Below the pieces are notes generated by a model that searched no databases, was not told where the DNA came from, and was given only the letters and a program-made list of their open reading frames with translations. The position numbers and the translations under genes were made by a program. A stretch of DNA of 64,000 bases, from assembly GCA_942492115.1 (NCBI GenBank), contig CALODL010000027.1, positions 682,001 to 746,000 on the forward strand, written 5' to 3'. The DNA comes from CALODL01 sp942492115. GTDB lineage: Bacteria > Planctomycetota > Phycisphaerae > UBA1845 > CAIVHJ01. Every line of letters begins with the position of its first letter. The first letter of the stretch is position 1. Positions 45,859 through 55,208 of the stretch are shown here, one piece after another.

Positions 45859-48800
45859 TCAGGAGTTATCGCGCCGGCGGAATTCACGGACTGCGCAGTA
45901 CCCCACAGGCACGACCAGCATCGTCAGGAGTTCGACGAACATCCCCCCGAACACCGGTATAGCCATCGGCACCATGATGTCCGCTCCGCGCCCTTGAGAG
46001 GTCAGGACGGGTAGCAGCGCCAGAATGGTCGTCGCTGTCGTCATGAGGCACGGACGTACACGCCGTTGGCCGGCCTCGAGGGTTGCGGCTCTGATTTCGG
46101 CTGTCGAGGTGGGTGCCCGCCGCGCAAAGCTGTCATCGAGGTAGGCGGCCATCACAACGCCATCATCGGTGGCAATGCCGAACAGTGCCAGGAAGCCGAC
46201 CCAGATGGCCACGCTTAGATTGATCGGGTGAACCTGAAACAGATCACGCATGTTCTCATCGAACAGCACCACGTCCAGGAACCAGCTCTGGCCATACAAC
46301 CAGATCAGCACGAAACCACCAGCCCAGGCCACCGCGATACCGGTGAACACCAGGCCCGTGGTGATCATCGATCTGAATTGGAGATAGAGAATCAAGAAGA
46401 TGATGAACAAGGCCAGCGGCAGAACGACCATCAATTTTTTCTCGGAGCGTACCTGGTTCTCATAGCTGCCTGCGAAGGTGAAGCTGACACCGGTCGGCAG
46501 GTCCAAATCACCCGCCTCAATTCTGGCATTCAGATGGGCGCGGGCCTGCTCGACGACATCGACCTCGGCATGACCGCTGCGTTTGTCGAACAGGACGTAG
46601 CCGACGAGGAAGGTGTCTTCGCTCTTGATGACCTGGGGGCCGCGGACATACTCGATGTCGGCGAGCTGACCAAGCGGGACCTGCGTCCCGTCGGGTGCCG
46701 CGACCAGAATGCGCTCGAGCGCCTCGATGTTGTCACGTAACTCACGAAGATAGCGTACGCGCACGGGGTAGCGCTCACGGCCTTCGACAGTCGTCGTCAC
46801 CTGCTCCCCGCCGATGGCAACTTCGATGACATTCTGCACCGCCTGCAATGTGATGCCGTAACGCGCGATGGCTTTGCGGTTGATGTCGATTTCCAGATAG
46901 GGTTTGCCGATGATGCGGTCTGCGACCACCGCGTCCGGTAGTACCATCGGGACCTCTTTGAGCGCCGATTCGATCGCGAGGCCAGCGACCTCGATGCTCG
47001 CCAGATCCGGGCCCTTGATCTTTACGCCCATCGGGGCGCGCATGCCGCTTTGCAACATGACCACCCGAGCGGCAATCGGTTGAAGCCGCGGGGCCGTCGT
47101 CGTGCCCGGCATCCTGGCCGCCTCGACGATGAGATCCCAGATGTCGTCAGGAGAACGTACTCCCGGCCACGCGACGCGGTCGGGGTTGAGCCGGGGATCG
47201 AGTGGTGGACGCCACAGCCGGAACGGGCGCCCGGCTTCATCGGGGATCAACTGTCCGTCGGCATCACGTTCAAAACGTCCCTTGAGAACATAGGGCTGGC
47301 CATCGGGCGCACGAACTGGCGTACCACGGATGTCCCGAAACACGTCCATGTCGTCGTCGTCGTGGGCGAAGAACAGACGGTGTCCATGCTCGTCGACAAG
47401 GTACTCGGCAGAGTAGTTAATAATGGTTTCGATCATCGACAGCGGCGCCGGATCGAGCGGGCTGTCGGCGCGGCCCAGTTTTCCAACCGCGGAGTCGATT
47501 TCGGGGATCATGTCGAAGGCCATATCCTGTTTGGCCAGAACATCGCTGACTTCGCCGATCGAGGCATGCGGCATGGTCACGGGCATGTACAGGTATGAGC
47601 CTTCGTCGAGCGGCGGCATGAATTCCTTGCCAAGCCCCGGGACCCGGTGGGCGATATATCGAGCCACGGCATGCTCGCGCATTGTGGGGGGGAACCACGC
47701 AAACATCGTGTCGAACCCAAGCCACACCATGAGACCGCTGCCCAGGAGCAGTACAGGGAGCGTCAGGAAGGCAATCTTGTGCGTCAGGGCGATGCGCAAA
47801 ATATATGGATACGCGCGCAGAAAAAAGGCGAATGAACCGAGGACGCCGCCGACCAGCAGCGCGACCAGGATGAAGTTGGAGGGCAGGCCACGATCCTGTC
47901 CCAGTGGCGCCCAGGTGTGGGTCAGCACAACGGTCAGCGCTGCGATGCACACCACCGTTGCCGATCTGCGAACGGTGCGTTGGACAGCGTCCGACACGAA
48001 TGGAGCGAGTCCGCGCGCACCCCCGAGCACAGCCAGGGCAGCGGCCACCCAGTACCAGTTGAACAGTATGGCGGCGCCGACGCCGGCCGTAATCAAACCA
48101 GCACTGATCAACCATCTGGGCGCACCCGCCGTTCGACGCCGAGCCAGCATCAGGTGGGCAAGCGACGGCATGATGGTCAGGGCGATGAGGATCGAGGCAC
48201 ACAACGCGAACGTCTTGGTGAACGCCAGCGGCCGGAACAATTTGCCTTCGGCGGCCTCCATCGTAAAGACCGGCAGGAAGCTGACAATCGTCGTGGACAC
48301 GGCAGTCAAGACAGCACCAGCGACCTCGCGGGTCGCGCGGTAGACGATGTCCAATCGATCTTCATCTTCTGCGGCATCGTCGAGGTGCTTGAGGATGTTT
48401 TCGCAAACGATAATACCCATGTCGACGATCGTGCCGATGGCGATGGCGATGCCTGACAAGGCCACGATGTTGGCGTCGACGCCCACATAACGCATGGCAA
48501 TGAAGCACATCAGAACGGCCAGGGGCAGGACCCCGGAGATGATCAAGGAGGTCCGCAAGTTGTGCACCATGATCATGACCACGATCGCAGTGACCAGGAT
48601 CTGCTGCAGGAGGGCGTCGCCGAGAGTAGCGAGTGTCTCGTTGATCAATCCGGAGCGGTCATAGAACGGTACGATGGTGACCTGGCTGACCCGTCCATCC
48701 GGCAACGTCTTGCGTGGCAAACTGGTGGAGATTTCGGCGATCTTGGCTTTGACTGCTGTGATGGTGGCGCGGGGATTCTCGCCGAATCGCGCGACGACTA

Positions 48801-49731
48801 CGCCGCCCACGACCTCGCTGCCGCCTTTGTCGAGTACTCCGCGGCGCAGTGCCGGGCCCAGAGCGACTCGGGCGACGTTACGAATGTATATCGGGACGTT
48901 GTCATTCACCGTGACGACCGCGTCTTCGATGTCGCCGAGATTCTTGATGAATCCAAGGCCCCGGATGACGTACTCGACGCGATTGACTTCGATGGTCCGG
49001 GCTCCGACATCGACGTTCGATGTCTTGACGGCCTGAATGACGTCTTCTAATGCGACACCGTGAGCGCGCATTGCGTCCGGATCGACATCGATCTGGTATT
49101 CCTGAACAAAACCACCGACCGACGCGACTTCCGCTACGCCATCGGCGGACATCAGGGCGTAGCGCACGTGCCAATCCTGAATGGAGCGCAATTCGTGGAG
49201 ATCCCAGCCGCCGAGCGGCCGGCCTGCGGCATCGCGCCCCTCGAGTGTGTACCACATGACCTGGCCAAGGGCCGTTGCGTCTGGTCCAAGGGTTGGCTGA
49301 ACATCAGCAGGCAGAGCGTCCGCGGGAAGGCTGAGTAGTTTCTCGGTAATCCGGGAGCGCGACCAGTAGAACTCTACATCCTCATCGAAAATTACGTAGA
49401 TCGTCGAAAAGCCGAACATCGAGTAACTGCGAATTGTCTTGATGCCCGGGACACCAAGCAGTGCGACGGTCAGAGGATATGAGATCTGATCCTCAACGTC
49501 CTGTGGCGAACGTCCCGGCCAGCGCGTGAAAACGATCTGTTGATTTTCACCGATGTCGGGAATGGCATCGACCGGTACGGGGTCGCGCGGAAACCCGCCG
49601 AAATCCCAATCGAACGGGGCGGTCATGACGCCCCAGCCGACGGTAAACGCAACCAGTAGCACGACGATCAGCTTGTTGTGCAGGCAGAAGCGGACCGTTC
49701 GTGACAGCAGCGTGTCCGGATGGTCAGTCAT
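45859..49731 (-). CDS. cusA: CusA-like heavy-metal RND efflux pump
   Basis: A 1290-residue RND inner-membrane pump of the heavy-metal (HME) group. N-terminal helix LIVVLLVAFTVGWGVMTAPF, then ENQQIVFTRWPGRSPQDVED and IKTIRSYSMFGFSTIYVIFD. The group motif VDMGIIVCENILKHLDDA lies in the first membrane block. It is longer than the usual 1040 residues because of an extra membrane segment cluster (about residues 570-690) and a charged periplasmic insertion near HGHRLFFAHDDDDMDVFRD. ATG 49731 overlaps the CusB stop by 4 bp. It exports Cu(I), Ag(I) or another metal; which one cannot be told. Confidence 0.9.
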   Translation of the reverse strand: MTDHPDTLLSRTVRFCLHNKLIVVLLVAFTVGWGVMTAPFDWDFGGFPRDPVPVDAIPDIGENQQIVFTRWPGRSPQDVEDQISYPLTVALLGVPGIKTIRSYSMFGFSTIYVIFDEDVEFYWSRSRITEKLLSLPADALPADVQPTLGPDATALGQVMWYTLEGRDAAGRPLGGWDLHELRSIQDWHVRYALMSADGVAEVASVGGFVQEYQIDVDPDAMRAHGVALEDVIQAVKTSNVDVGARTIEVNRVEYVIRGLGFIKNLGDIEDAVVTVNDNVPIYIRNVARVALGPALRRGVLDKGGSEVVGGVVVARFGENPRATITAVKAKIAEISTSLPRKTLPDGRVSQVTIVPFYDRSGLINETLATLGDALLQQILVTAIVVMIMVHNLRTSLIISGVLPLAVLMCFIAMRYVGVDANIVALSGIAIAIGTIVDMGIIVCENILKHLDDAAEDEDRLDIVYRATREVAGAVLTAVSTTIVSFLPVFTMEAAEGKLFRPLAFTKTFALCASILIALTIMPSLAHLMLARRRTAGAPRWLISAGLITAGVGAAILFNWYWVAAALAVLGGARGLAPFVSDAVQRTVRRSATVVCIAALTVVLTHTWAPLGQDRGLPSNFILVALLVGGVLGSFAFFLRAYPYILRIALTHKIAFLTLPVLLLGSGLMVWLGFDTMFAWFPPTMREHAVARYIAHRVPGLGKEFMPPLDEGSYLYMPVTMPHASIGEVSDVLAKQDMAFDMIPEIDSAVGKLGRADSPLDPAPLSMIETIINYSAEYLVDEHGHRLFFAHDDDDMDVFRDIRGTPVRAPDGQPYVLKGRFERDADGQLIPDEAGRPFRLWRPPLDPRLNPDRVAWPGVRSPDDIWDLIVEAARMPGTTTAPRLQPIAARVVMLQSGMRAPMGVKIKGPDLASIEVAGLAIESALKEVPMVLPDAVVADRIIGKPYLEIDINRKAIARYGITLQAVQNVIEVAIGGEQVTTTVEGRERYPVRVRYLRELRDNIEALERILVAAPDGTQVPLGQLADIEYVRGPQVIKSEDTFLVGYVLFDKRSGHAEVDVVEQARAHLNARIEAGDLDLPTGVSFTFAGSYENQVRSEKKLMVVLPLALFIIFLILYLQFRSMITTGLVFTGIAVAWAGGFVLIWLYGQSWFLDVVLFDENMRDLFQVHPINLSVAIWVGFLALFGIATDDGVVMAAYLDDSFARRAPTSTAEIRAATLEAGQRRVRPCLMTTATTILALLPVLTSQGRGADIMVPMAIPVFGGMFVELLTMLVVPVGYCAVREFRRRDNS

Positions 49732-51773
49732 GGCTTGGCCCCGTGTTCGTCGTGATCGAGTCCGTATTTTTCGCGGACCGTACCGCAACGCAACATGGTC
49801 GCCCCGAAATACGGATTCGTGACAGACATGTCGACCTGCAGCCAATCCGCGCCACGGTTATCGAACGCCATCGGACAGTGGATGCGGTACAGCGTGCGGC
49901 TGTGCGCCGGTCTGGCGGACACCACGGCGATCATGGATTCGGAAAGCAGGGCGAATGCGGCGCGCGCGGGATCAATGTGTTCAGCGGCGATGAGCTGCGC
50001 CCCCGAACTGCGCAAATCACCACAGGGCAGGCCTGTTGTGTGATCATCACCTGCTGCGATCGACACGATCGTTTCGGCCGCGGCAACCGCATCCGTTAGA
50101 CGATCGGCACTGAGTGCCTGCTGGATCGCCAGGTAGGCATCGAGGAGCTCATCGAGCCGTTCTTGATACTCAGCGGTCGGGACCACCTCCGATTGAGTAG
50201 TGTGCACGGGGGGAGCGGCAACCTTTGGAGGTGTGCCCGTCATCATGCTGGGGCGCGCCATGATCTGCATGGCGCTGTCGATTTTAAAATTCCCGTTGAC
50301 GACCACGCGTTCGCCTTCCTCGAGACCGGCGCTGACGATGTAGAACGCGCCGGCCCGGGCGCCGAGAGTAATCTCGCGTCCACGATAGACGGCCGCGTCA
50401 TCGGAGTCCTGGACATATACGACCGCGCGCGTTCCGGTGATCAACGGGGCCGACGCCGGGATGACCAACGGAGGCGTGACGCGGGCCGACGATGCCGACG
50501 AGAACCCCAGTGACTCGGCGCGGACCAGCGGCATGCCGCAGACGTCGCACGAGCCCGGGGCGTCCTTGACAACCTCCGGGTGCATGGGGCTGATCCATTT
50601 GCCGGCTAGAGCATTGTCAATCACGATTCCGCCTTCCGCGATCCGTACTGCAACGGTCGCACGGACGAAGAGGTGCGGCTTCAGCCGACCGTCCGCATTG
50701 TCGACATTCACGCGGACCTTGATGGTGCGCGTCCGCCCGTCGAGCACCGGATCGATGAAGGCGATGGTGCCCGTGAACGACTTCCCGGGATAGGCCTCTG
50801 TTTCGAAACGGACGGCCTGGCCATAGCGCAACCATTCGAGATCGGACTCGTAGGCGTCGAGTTTCACCCATACGCGTGACAGATCCGCAATCGTGTAGAT
50901 CCTTGCTCCGGTCTGAACGTACTTGCCTTCGACCGCGTTCTTGTCGATGACGATGCCTCCGATCGGGGCGTAAATCGTCATGTGGTCCGACGGTTGATCG
51001 CGGCGTTCGATGTCGGCGATTTGATCCTCGGTCATACCCCATAGACGGAATTTTTCGCGGATGTCATCGATCCACAGGTGTGCTGACTCACGAACGCTGG
51101 TGACGTCACTGCGTTCGAGGTCGCGACTGGCCTTGATGGCCTGCAGCAGTTCCTGCTGGGCGGTGAGCAACTCCGGGCTGTAGATCGTCACCAGGTGATC
51201 TCCGGGCCGCACGGGTACGCCGGTGTAGTCGACGTACATGCGATCGAGTCGCCCGGGCACCCACGCCGTGATGTGGCGAACACGACTCTCATCGTAATCG
51301 ACTTTGCCGACCATGCGGATGGCCGTGTCGACGAAGCGCCGTTCAACAGGTCGCACCTGTATGTCAGCGAGCTGACGCGAACGTTCCGAGAGGGTCAGAC
51401 GGGCGGTGGAGGCGGACGCGTCAGCCGCATCGACGACGACCTCGACCATGTCCATACCGCAGATCGGGCAGCGTCCGGGTTGTGAGAGTGTCGTGCAGAA
51501 CATGGAGCACGCATAGTGCCGGGGGGAACCGTTGTGTGGCCGGGGGCCCGTTGGGTCCGGTACGAGCGCCATGCCACACTTCGGGCAGGCACCGGGCATG
51601 CTGCGCTGGATCTCAGGGTGCATGGAACAGGTCCACTGCGCAGGCGCCGTGTCTGCAGAACTGGGTGTCGTCACCGCTCCGCGCAACCAGTAGCCGGCGC
51701 ACAGACACAAGGCCGCGGCCCCGAACAGGCCTGTGGTCCGCACGGCGGTCATGAGGTGATTGGAGGCACTCAT
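49728..51773 (-). CDS. cusB: CusB-like membrane fusion protein with metal-binding Cys motifs
   Basis: A 681-residue periplasmic adaptor. Residues about 25-105 hold two Cys motifs of the heavy-metal type (CSMHPEIQ...CPKCGM; CSMFCTT...CPICGM), and a third appears near residue 385 (SPMHPEV...CDVCGM). The adaptor body shows the hairpin (SPELLTAQQELLQAIK) and lipoyl-like region (IYAPIGGIVIDKNAVEGKYV). The C-terminal 100 residues match the CusF/DUF3347-like end (IHCPMAFDNRGADWLQ). It couples CusA to CusC. Stop overlaps CusA and start overlaps CusC, so all three are translated together. Confidence 0.9.
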   Translation of the reverse strand: MSASNHLMTAVRTTGLFGAAALCLCAGYWLRGAVTTPSSADTAPAQWTCSMHPEIQRSMPGACPKCGMALVPDPTGPRPHNGSPRHYACSMFCTTLSQPGRCPICGMDMVEVVVDAADASASTARLTLSERSRQLADIQVRPVERRFVDTAIRMVGKVDYDESRVRHITAWVPGRLDRMYVDYTGVPVRPGDHLVTIYSPELLTAQQELLQAIKASRDLERSDVTSVRESAHLWIDDIREKFRLWGMTEDQIADIERRDQPSDHMTIYAPIGGIVIDKNAVEGKYVQTGARIYTIADLSRVWVKLDAYESDLEWLRYGQAVRFETEAYPGKSFTGTIAFIDPVLDGRTRTIKVRVNVDNADGRLKPHLFVRATVAVRIAEGGIVIDNALAGKWISPMHPEVVKDAPGSCDVCGMPLVRAESLGFSSASSARVTPPLVIPASAPLITGTRAVVYVQDSDDAAVYRGREITLGARAGAFYIVSAGLEEGERVVVNGNFKIDSAMQIMARPSMMTGTPPKVAAPPVHTTQSEVVPTAEYQERLDELLDAYLAIQQALSADRLTDAVAAAETIVSIAAGDDHTTGLPCGDLRSSGAQLIAAEHIDPARAAFALLSESMIAVVSARPAHSRTLYRIHCPMAFDNRGADWLQVDMSVTNPYFGATMLRCGTVREKYGLDHDEHGAKP

Positions 51774-53296
51774 GGTTGCTCTCCTTCGGGCTCGGGTTGT
51801 GGTGAGAGGTCTGATGATGGAGCGGGGGGGGATGGTAGCGCCCGGCCTACCATGGTCTCAATGCGTGACAGATAGATTGCACGGTCGGCGTGGGCGCGCT
51901 CGTAGGACAGCTCGAATTCGAGCAGGGTGCGTTCGGCATCGACCACGTCGGTAAATCCGAGCTGACCAGTGCGGAATGCCGCTTCGGTGGCACGCAGGGC
52001 CTGGTGTGCTTTGGGCACCAGCGTATCGCGGAACAGGTCGATCTTTCTCTCGGCATCACGGTAGTCGTACAGCGCTCTTTGCAGGCTGGTCGCCAGCATG
52101 TTGCGCAGGTCGGCGCGCGCGTTCGAGGTGGCGTTGTACCGCGCTCGTGCCTCGCGTTTCTCGGCGCGGTAGCGATCATGCCAGATTGGGATGTTCATCG
52201 ACAGAGAGACCATCCACGCATCTGAACCTGAGTCCGGGGCACGCTGTCCGGGCGCCAGGCTCCAGCCGACCGCATAGGCGTCAATGGCACCGCCATTGCC
52301 TTGCGCGATGTTACGCGCGCCGAACAACGCCGCGGGGTTTCCGAATCCTTGTGCCTGCGGCCGACGAGCCCGACCGATATCGGTGTAGTCGAATCCAATC
52401 GTGATGTCCGGAAAGTACGACTGGTTTGCGAGGTCGATGCCCATCTGGGCGCGGGTCACCTCATGGTCCATGGCCTGCAGTTGCGGATTATGCGCGTCGA
52501 ACAATGCGAGTATGTCCACGTCGTTCGCCCGCAGCGCGCGGTCGGGCAGGATCGTCGGTTCGGGCAGCTCCATGGCGATCGGGCGGTTGAGCAAGGCGTT
52601 CAGCTGGCCCTCGAGGGGAGCGGTCAAATCGATCAGCGAAGCCAGGTGATCCTCCAGTTTGCCCAGCTCGACCTGAGCGCGGATGACCTCAGGGTGCGTG
52701 GCCATCGCCGTGCGGTAGCGCGTGCGGGCAATGGCTTCGTGCTGCTTGATGAGGTCGCGGTTTTCGCGCACGACAGCGATGGCCCGAAAGACATAATAGT
52801 ACTCACAGTATGCGGATCGAACGGCATGGAACAGGGCCAGCTTGCTCTGTTCGTAGCGCAGGCGCGCCGCCTCGGCCCGTTCCCCCGCCATGTCGCGGCG
52901 GATCGCGAGCTTGGCCAACCAGGGCACCGTCTGGGACATTCCAAGACCCTGTTCCTGGGGCCCGACGCGCGTCTCGATTTCCTGGATGAAGTAACGATAA
53001 CTGAGCCGCGGATCCGGAAGGCCGCCGACCTGCACGCCGCGTTCGAGTTCAGCCTGCCACGAATTGAACGCAGCTTCGAGACCCGGATTGTTCAGCGCGG
53101 CGTAGACCAGGTAGTCCTGAAGGGTTGCAGTTGAGCTCAACTCGAATTCGTCTTCGGGCAACGGCGGCGCCGGTGTGGCGCGGTGTTGTACAGTTCGTGG
53201 GGCACGGGCAGGCGTGCGGGGCACGTCAGCTTTGTGGCATGCGAGCGCAAGCGTGCACAGTGCACAGCTGAGCGCGAACAATGAATGACGCAACAT
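51770..53296 (-). CDS. cusC: CusC/TolC-like outer membrane efflux protein
   Basis: A 508-residue outer membrane factor. Leader MLRHSLFALSCALCTLALAC with a lipobox Cys, then the two TolC-like halves of about 200 residues each, with long helices (ELERGVQVGGLPDPRLSYRY; KREARARYNATSNARADLRN). The ATG at 53296 has GGAG eight bases upstream; readings that begin at 53695 lie in the next gene's antisense. The trailing Pro-rich end is unusual. It forms the outer pore of the Cus-type efflux system. Confidence 0.88.
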   Translation of the reverse strand: MLRHSLFALSCALCTLALACHKADVPRTPARAPRTVQHRATPAPPLPEDEFELSSTATLQDYLVYAALNNPGLEAAFNSWQAELERGVQVGGLPDPRLSYRYFIQEIETRVGPQEQGLGMSQTVPWLAKLAIRRDMAGERAEAARLRYEQSKLALFHAVRSAYCEYYYVFRAIAVVRENRDLIKQHEAIARTRYRTAMATHPEVIRAQVELGKLEDHLASLIDLTAPLEGQLNALLNRPIAMELPEPTILPDRALRANDVDILALFDAHNPQLQAMDHEVTRAQMGIDLANQSYFPDITIGFDYTDIGRARRPQAQGFGNPAALFGARNIAQGNGGAIDAYAVGWSLAPGQRAPDSGSDAWMVSLSMNIPIWHDRYRAEKREARARYNATSNARADLRNMLATSLQRALYDYRDAERKIDLFRDTLVPKAHQALRATEAAFRTGQLGFTDVVDAERTLLEFELSYERAHADRAIYLSRIETMVGRALPSPPAPSSDLSPQPEPEGEQP

Positions 53297-53354
53297 GGAC
53301 TGAACTCCGAGCGCAATGAGAACTGATCGAAACGTCGTCAGCGCGCAGCGGGAT

Positions 53355-53720
53355 TCAATTGAGCAGGATAATCGTTGAGAGGGCGTAGAGAACGGCAGGA
53401 GGGCGAAATACATCTGAGTGGGCTTCGGGGCGTGGAGCGCCCTGGCCGTCATCGCCCGAATTAATGACCGTGAGTGGTTGGAGTGTACGAATCGGCGACA
53501 CCAGGCCTTCGCGAACCGCCGGCTCGCGTCCGCATGCGCAACTGCCCAGGGCACCACCATCCGTGGAGCCGTCTGGTGTTTCACAGCCACACCCACACTG
53601 GCCTGCTGTACAACAGCAGCACGATTGTGACATGTCCGTCCGGGAACTGGCCGGGGCAGGCTGCGCGGGACCGAAGTGTGTGGCCGACAGTACAATGATG
53701 ATGAAGATGCGCGCGGACAT
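53355..53720 (-). CDS. Small exported Cys-rich protein, possible metal binder
   Basis: A 121-residue protein, 58 bases upstream of cusC on the same strand. Signal peptide MSARIFIIIVLSATHFGPA, then a dense Cys cluster (SCCCCTAGQCGCGCETPDGS and SCACGRE), then a Pro/Val-rich tail. It is likely part of the efflux operon and may bind Cu or other soft metals at the surface. A GTG at 53723 directly before the ATG is an alternative start. I do not know the family; it could be a periplasmic metal chaperone. Confidence 0.6.
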   Translation of the reverse strand: MSARIFIIIVLSATHFGPAQPAPASSRTDMSQSCCCCTAGQCGCGCETPDGSTDGGALGSCACGREPAVREGLVSPIRTLQPLTVINSGDDGQGAPRPEAHSDVFRPPAVLYALSTIILLN

Positions 53721-53865
53721 CACCGTGAATCTACTCCGTGCAGGCCATGTGGAGCAAGGTAATTCCTCGACTTCTCTGCAAACGGCAGCTGTGAGGCTTG
53801 AGTGGCCGTCCCCGCCCTCCTATGATCCGAGGTTGGGTTGCGGTCGGCTGCGGAGGACATCGAAC

Positions 53866-54567
53866 ATGGTTCGGATCAGGACTCGGATTATCATTGCCAG
53901 TACGTTGTGTGCAACGCTTGTCGGCTGTGGAGGCGGAGCGAGCCCGGCTACCTACCAGTCCGGATCGGGCGCGAACCCGTTGGACGGCGCCGTGGTTCGG
54001 GATGGTGGCAGCGATATTGTTTTGACACTCAACGACTCCGGGACTGCCCTCGAGCAGGTGGCCCTGGGCGATGGGACCAATGCCAGGACAGTTGAGTTCG
54101 GTCCGCCGGTCAACAATGTTGCCGTGCCTCGGGAGATCACCACCGGGGGTGGAAACAGCACGCTCATGATCGATCGCGACACACAATCGGTTGATATCAG
54201 GACCACCGTACCCATTGTCGGGGAAATCAATATTTCCGCGGGGATCCCCAGCGAACTCGTCGTGACACGCGAGATTTTCCTGCCTGAAGCTCGCGACCCC
54301 AGTGGCGTGGGCGACTGTGCCACAGTGGTCGAATCCGTGGATGCATTCTGTGCGTTGTTCTTACGCCGCGAAGACGAAGCACGGGCGGAGATCATCGCGT
54401 TCACGCGCCAGCAGACCCAGCAGCAGCTCGGCGTGGGGTTGGCCAACAACATCGTCGCCGGCTTCATCAACTCGTTCTATGACACCATCGTGGACTTCTG
54501 TGACTCCTGGACAGAGGTGCGTCAGGGCACGGATGATACCGCGCCGGTCGATCCGTGTGCAGGTTGA
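53866..54567 (+). CDS. Lipoprotein of unknown function
   Basis: A 233-residue lipoprotein with leader ending LVGC (Cys21). The first 150 residues are beta-rich (NPLDGAVVRDGGSDIVLTLN) and the rest forms a helix with Glu and Gln (LRREDEARAEIIAFTRQQTQ). Two Cys in the end (C-T-V-V...CALF) may pair. GGAGGA before ATG 53866 fixes the start. No domain recognised. It lies 92 bases before the AhpD-like selenoprotein candidate. Confidence 0.6.
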   Translation: MVRIRTRIIIASTLCATLVGCGGGASPATYQSGSGANPLDGAVVRDGGSDIVLTLNDSGTALEQVALGDGTNARTVEFGPPVNNVAVPREITTGGGNSTLMIDRDTQSVDIRTTVPIVGEINISAGIPSELVVTREIFLPEARDPSGVGDCATVVESVDAFCALFLRREDEARAEIIAFTRQQTQQQLGVGLANNIVAGFINSFYDTIVDFCDSWTEVRQGTDDTAPVDPCAG

Positions 54568-54659
54568 CCCGGTTGCCGCCTGTTCCAGTCGGGCACTGAA
54601 ACGCAACAGCGTTAGGTGGGATATGTGGCCCACTGCCTGGGCCCTCTGGAGGTTCACCC

Positions 54660-55208
54660 ATGGCCCGGATACCCGGAGCACGTCCTGCCGGACTCATTCG
54701 ACGTCTGGCCTATTTCATGTGCCGCAAACGCTTGGGACGGGTGGTCATGCCCATTCAGATTGTGGCGCACCACACGCGACTCCTGCGTGCGACCGCCCAC
54801 ATGGAGCTGGGGCAGGAGGCTGCCCGGACTGTCGATGCCCGCCTCAAGGCTCTTGTTCAAGTCAAGGTGGCCATGCATGTGGGTTGCCCGTTCTGAGTCG
54901 ATCTGGGGTCTGCCGTGGGCAGACGACTGGGGCTCGACTCGACGCACCTGCAAGCGCTGCCCGATCCAGAGCAGGCTACGGTCTTTACGCCGCTCGAGCA
55001 GCTGGCTCTGCGCTACGCCGAGGATATGACTTCCACGCCCGTGACGGTTTCGGACGAGCTTTTCGCGGCGCTGGCCGAGCACTTCAATGCAGCTCAGCTC
55101 GTCGAACTGACGTCGTGCATTGCCTGGGAGAACTACCGGGCGCGCTTCGACCATGCGTGCGGCGTCGAGTCCGAGGGCTTTGACGACCCTGCGCGCGATC
55201 AACCATGA
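54660..55208 (+). CDS. AhpD-like (carboxymuconolactone decarboxylase family) selenoprotein, TGA read as selenocysteine at residue 79
   Basis: The frame from ATG 54660 (GGAGG at 54648-54652, seven bases upstream) runs to a TGA at 54894 and then continues in the same frame to 55208, 182 residues in all if the TGA is translated. Residue 76 is Cys and 79 is the TGA position: VAMHVGCPF-U-VDLGSAVGRR, so the TGA replaces the second Cys of the CxxC redox site of this family. The downstream part continues family-like (LEQLALRYAEDMTSTPVTV; HFNAAQLVELTSCIAWENY). A SECIS-like hairpin starts at the TGA. Family members are alkylhydroperoxidase-like. If the TGA is not read, the gene is broken; the hairpin and perfect position favour selenocysteine. 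Gene callers would give two pieces, 54660-54896 and 54915-55208. Confidence 0.82.
54894..54941 (+). promoter_or_regulatory. Putative bacterial SECIS element
   Basis: The lower stem pairs TGAGTCGA (54894-54901) with TCGACTCG (54934-54941), seven Watson-Crick pairs and one T-G pair, and includes the TGA itself. The upper stem is GTCTGCC (54908-54914) with GGCAGAC (54918-54924), seven perfect pairs, over loop GTG. The loop begins 18 bases after the TGA, and its first base is G, as expected for bacterial SECIS elements. Confidence 0.75.

Noticed and set aside
54660..54896. A short 78-residue protein ending at the TGA
   Set aside because: The family continues in frame after the TGA with conserved sequence, so the short reading is only half of the gene.
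54302..55183. A 293-residue frame overlapping the AhpD-like gene
   Set aside because: It lies in another frame, overlaps the good gene at 53866-54567 and the AhpD-like gene, and its composition (Arg, Ser, Cys) is that of a shadow.
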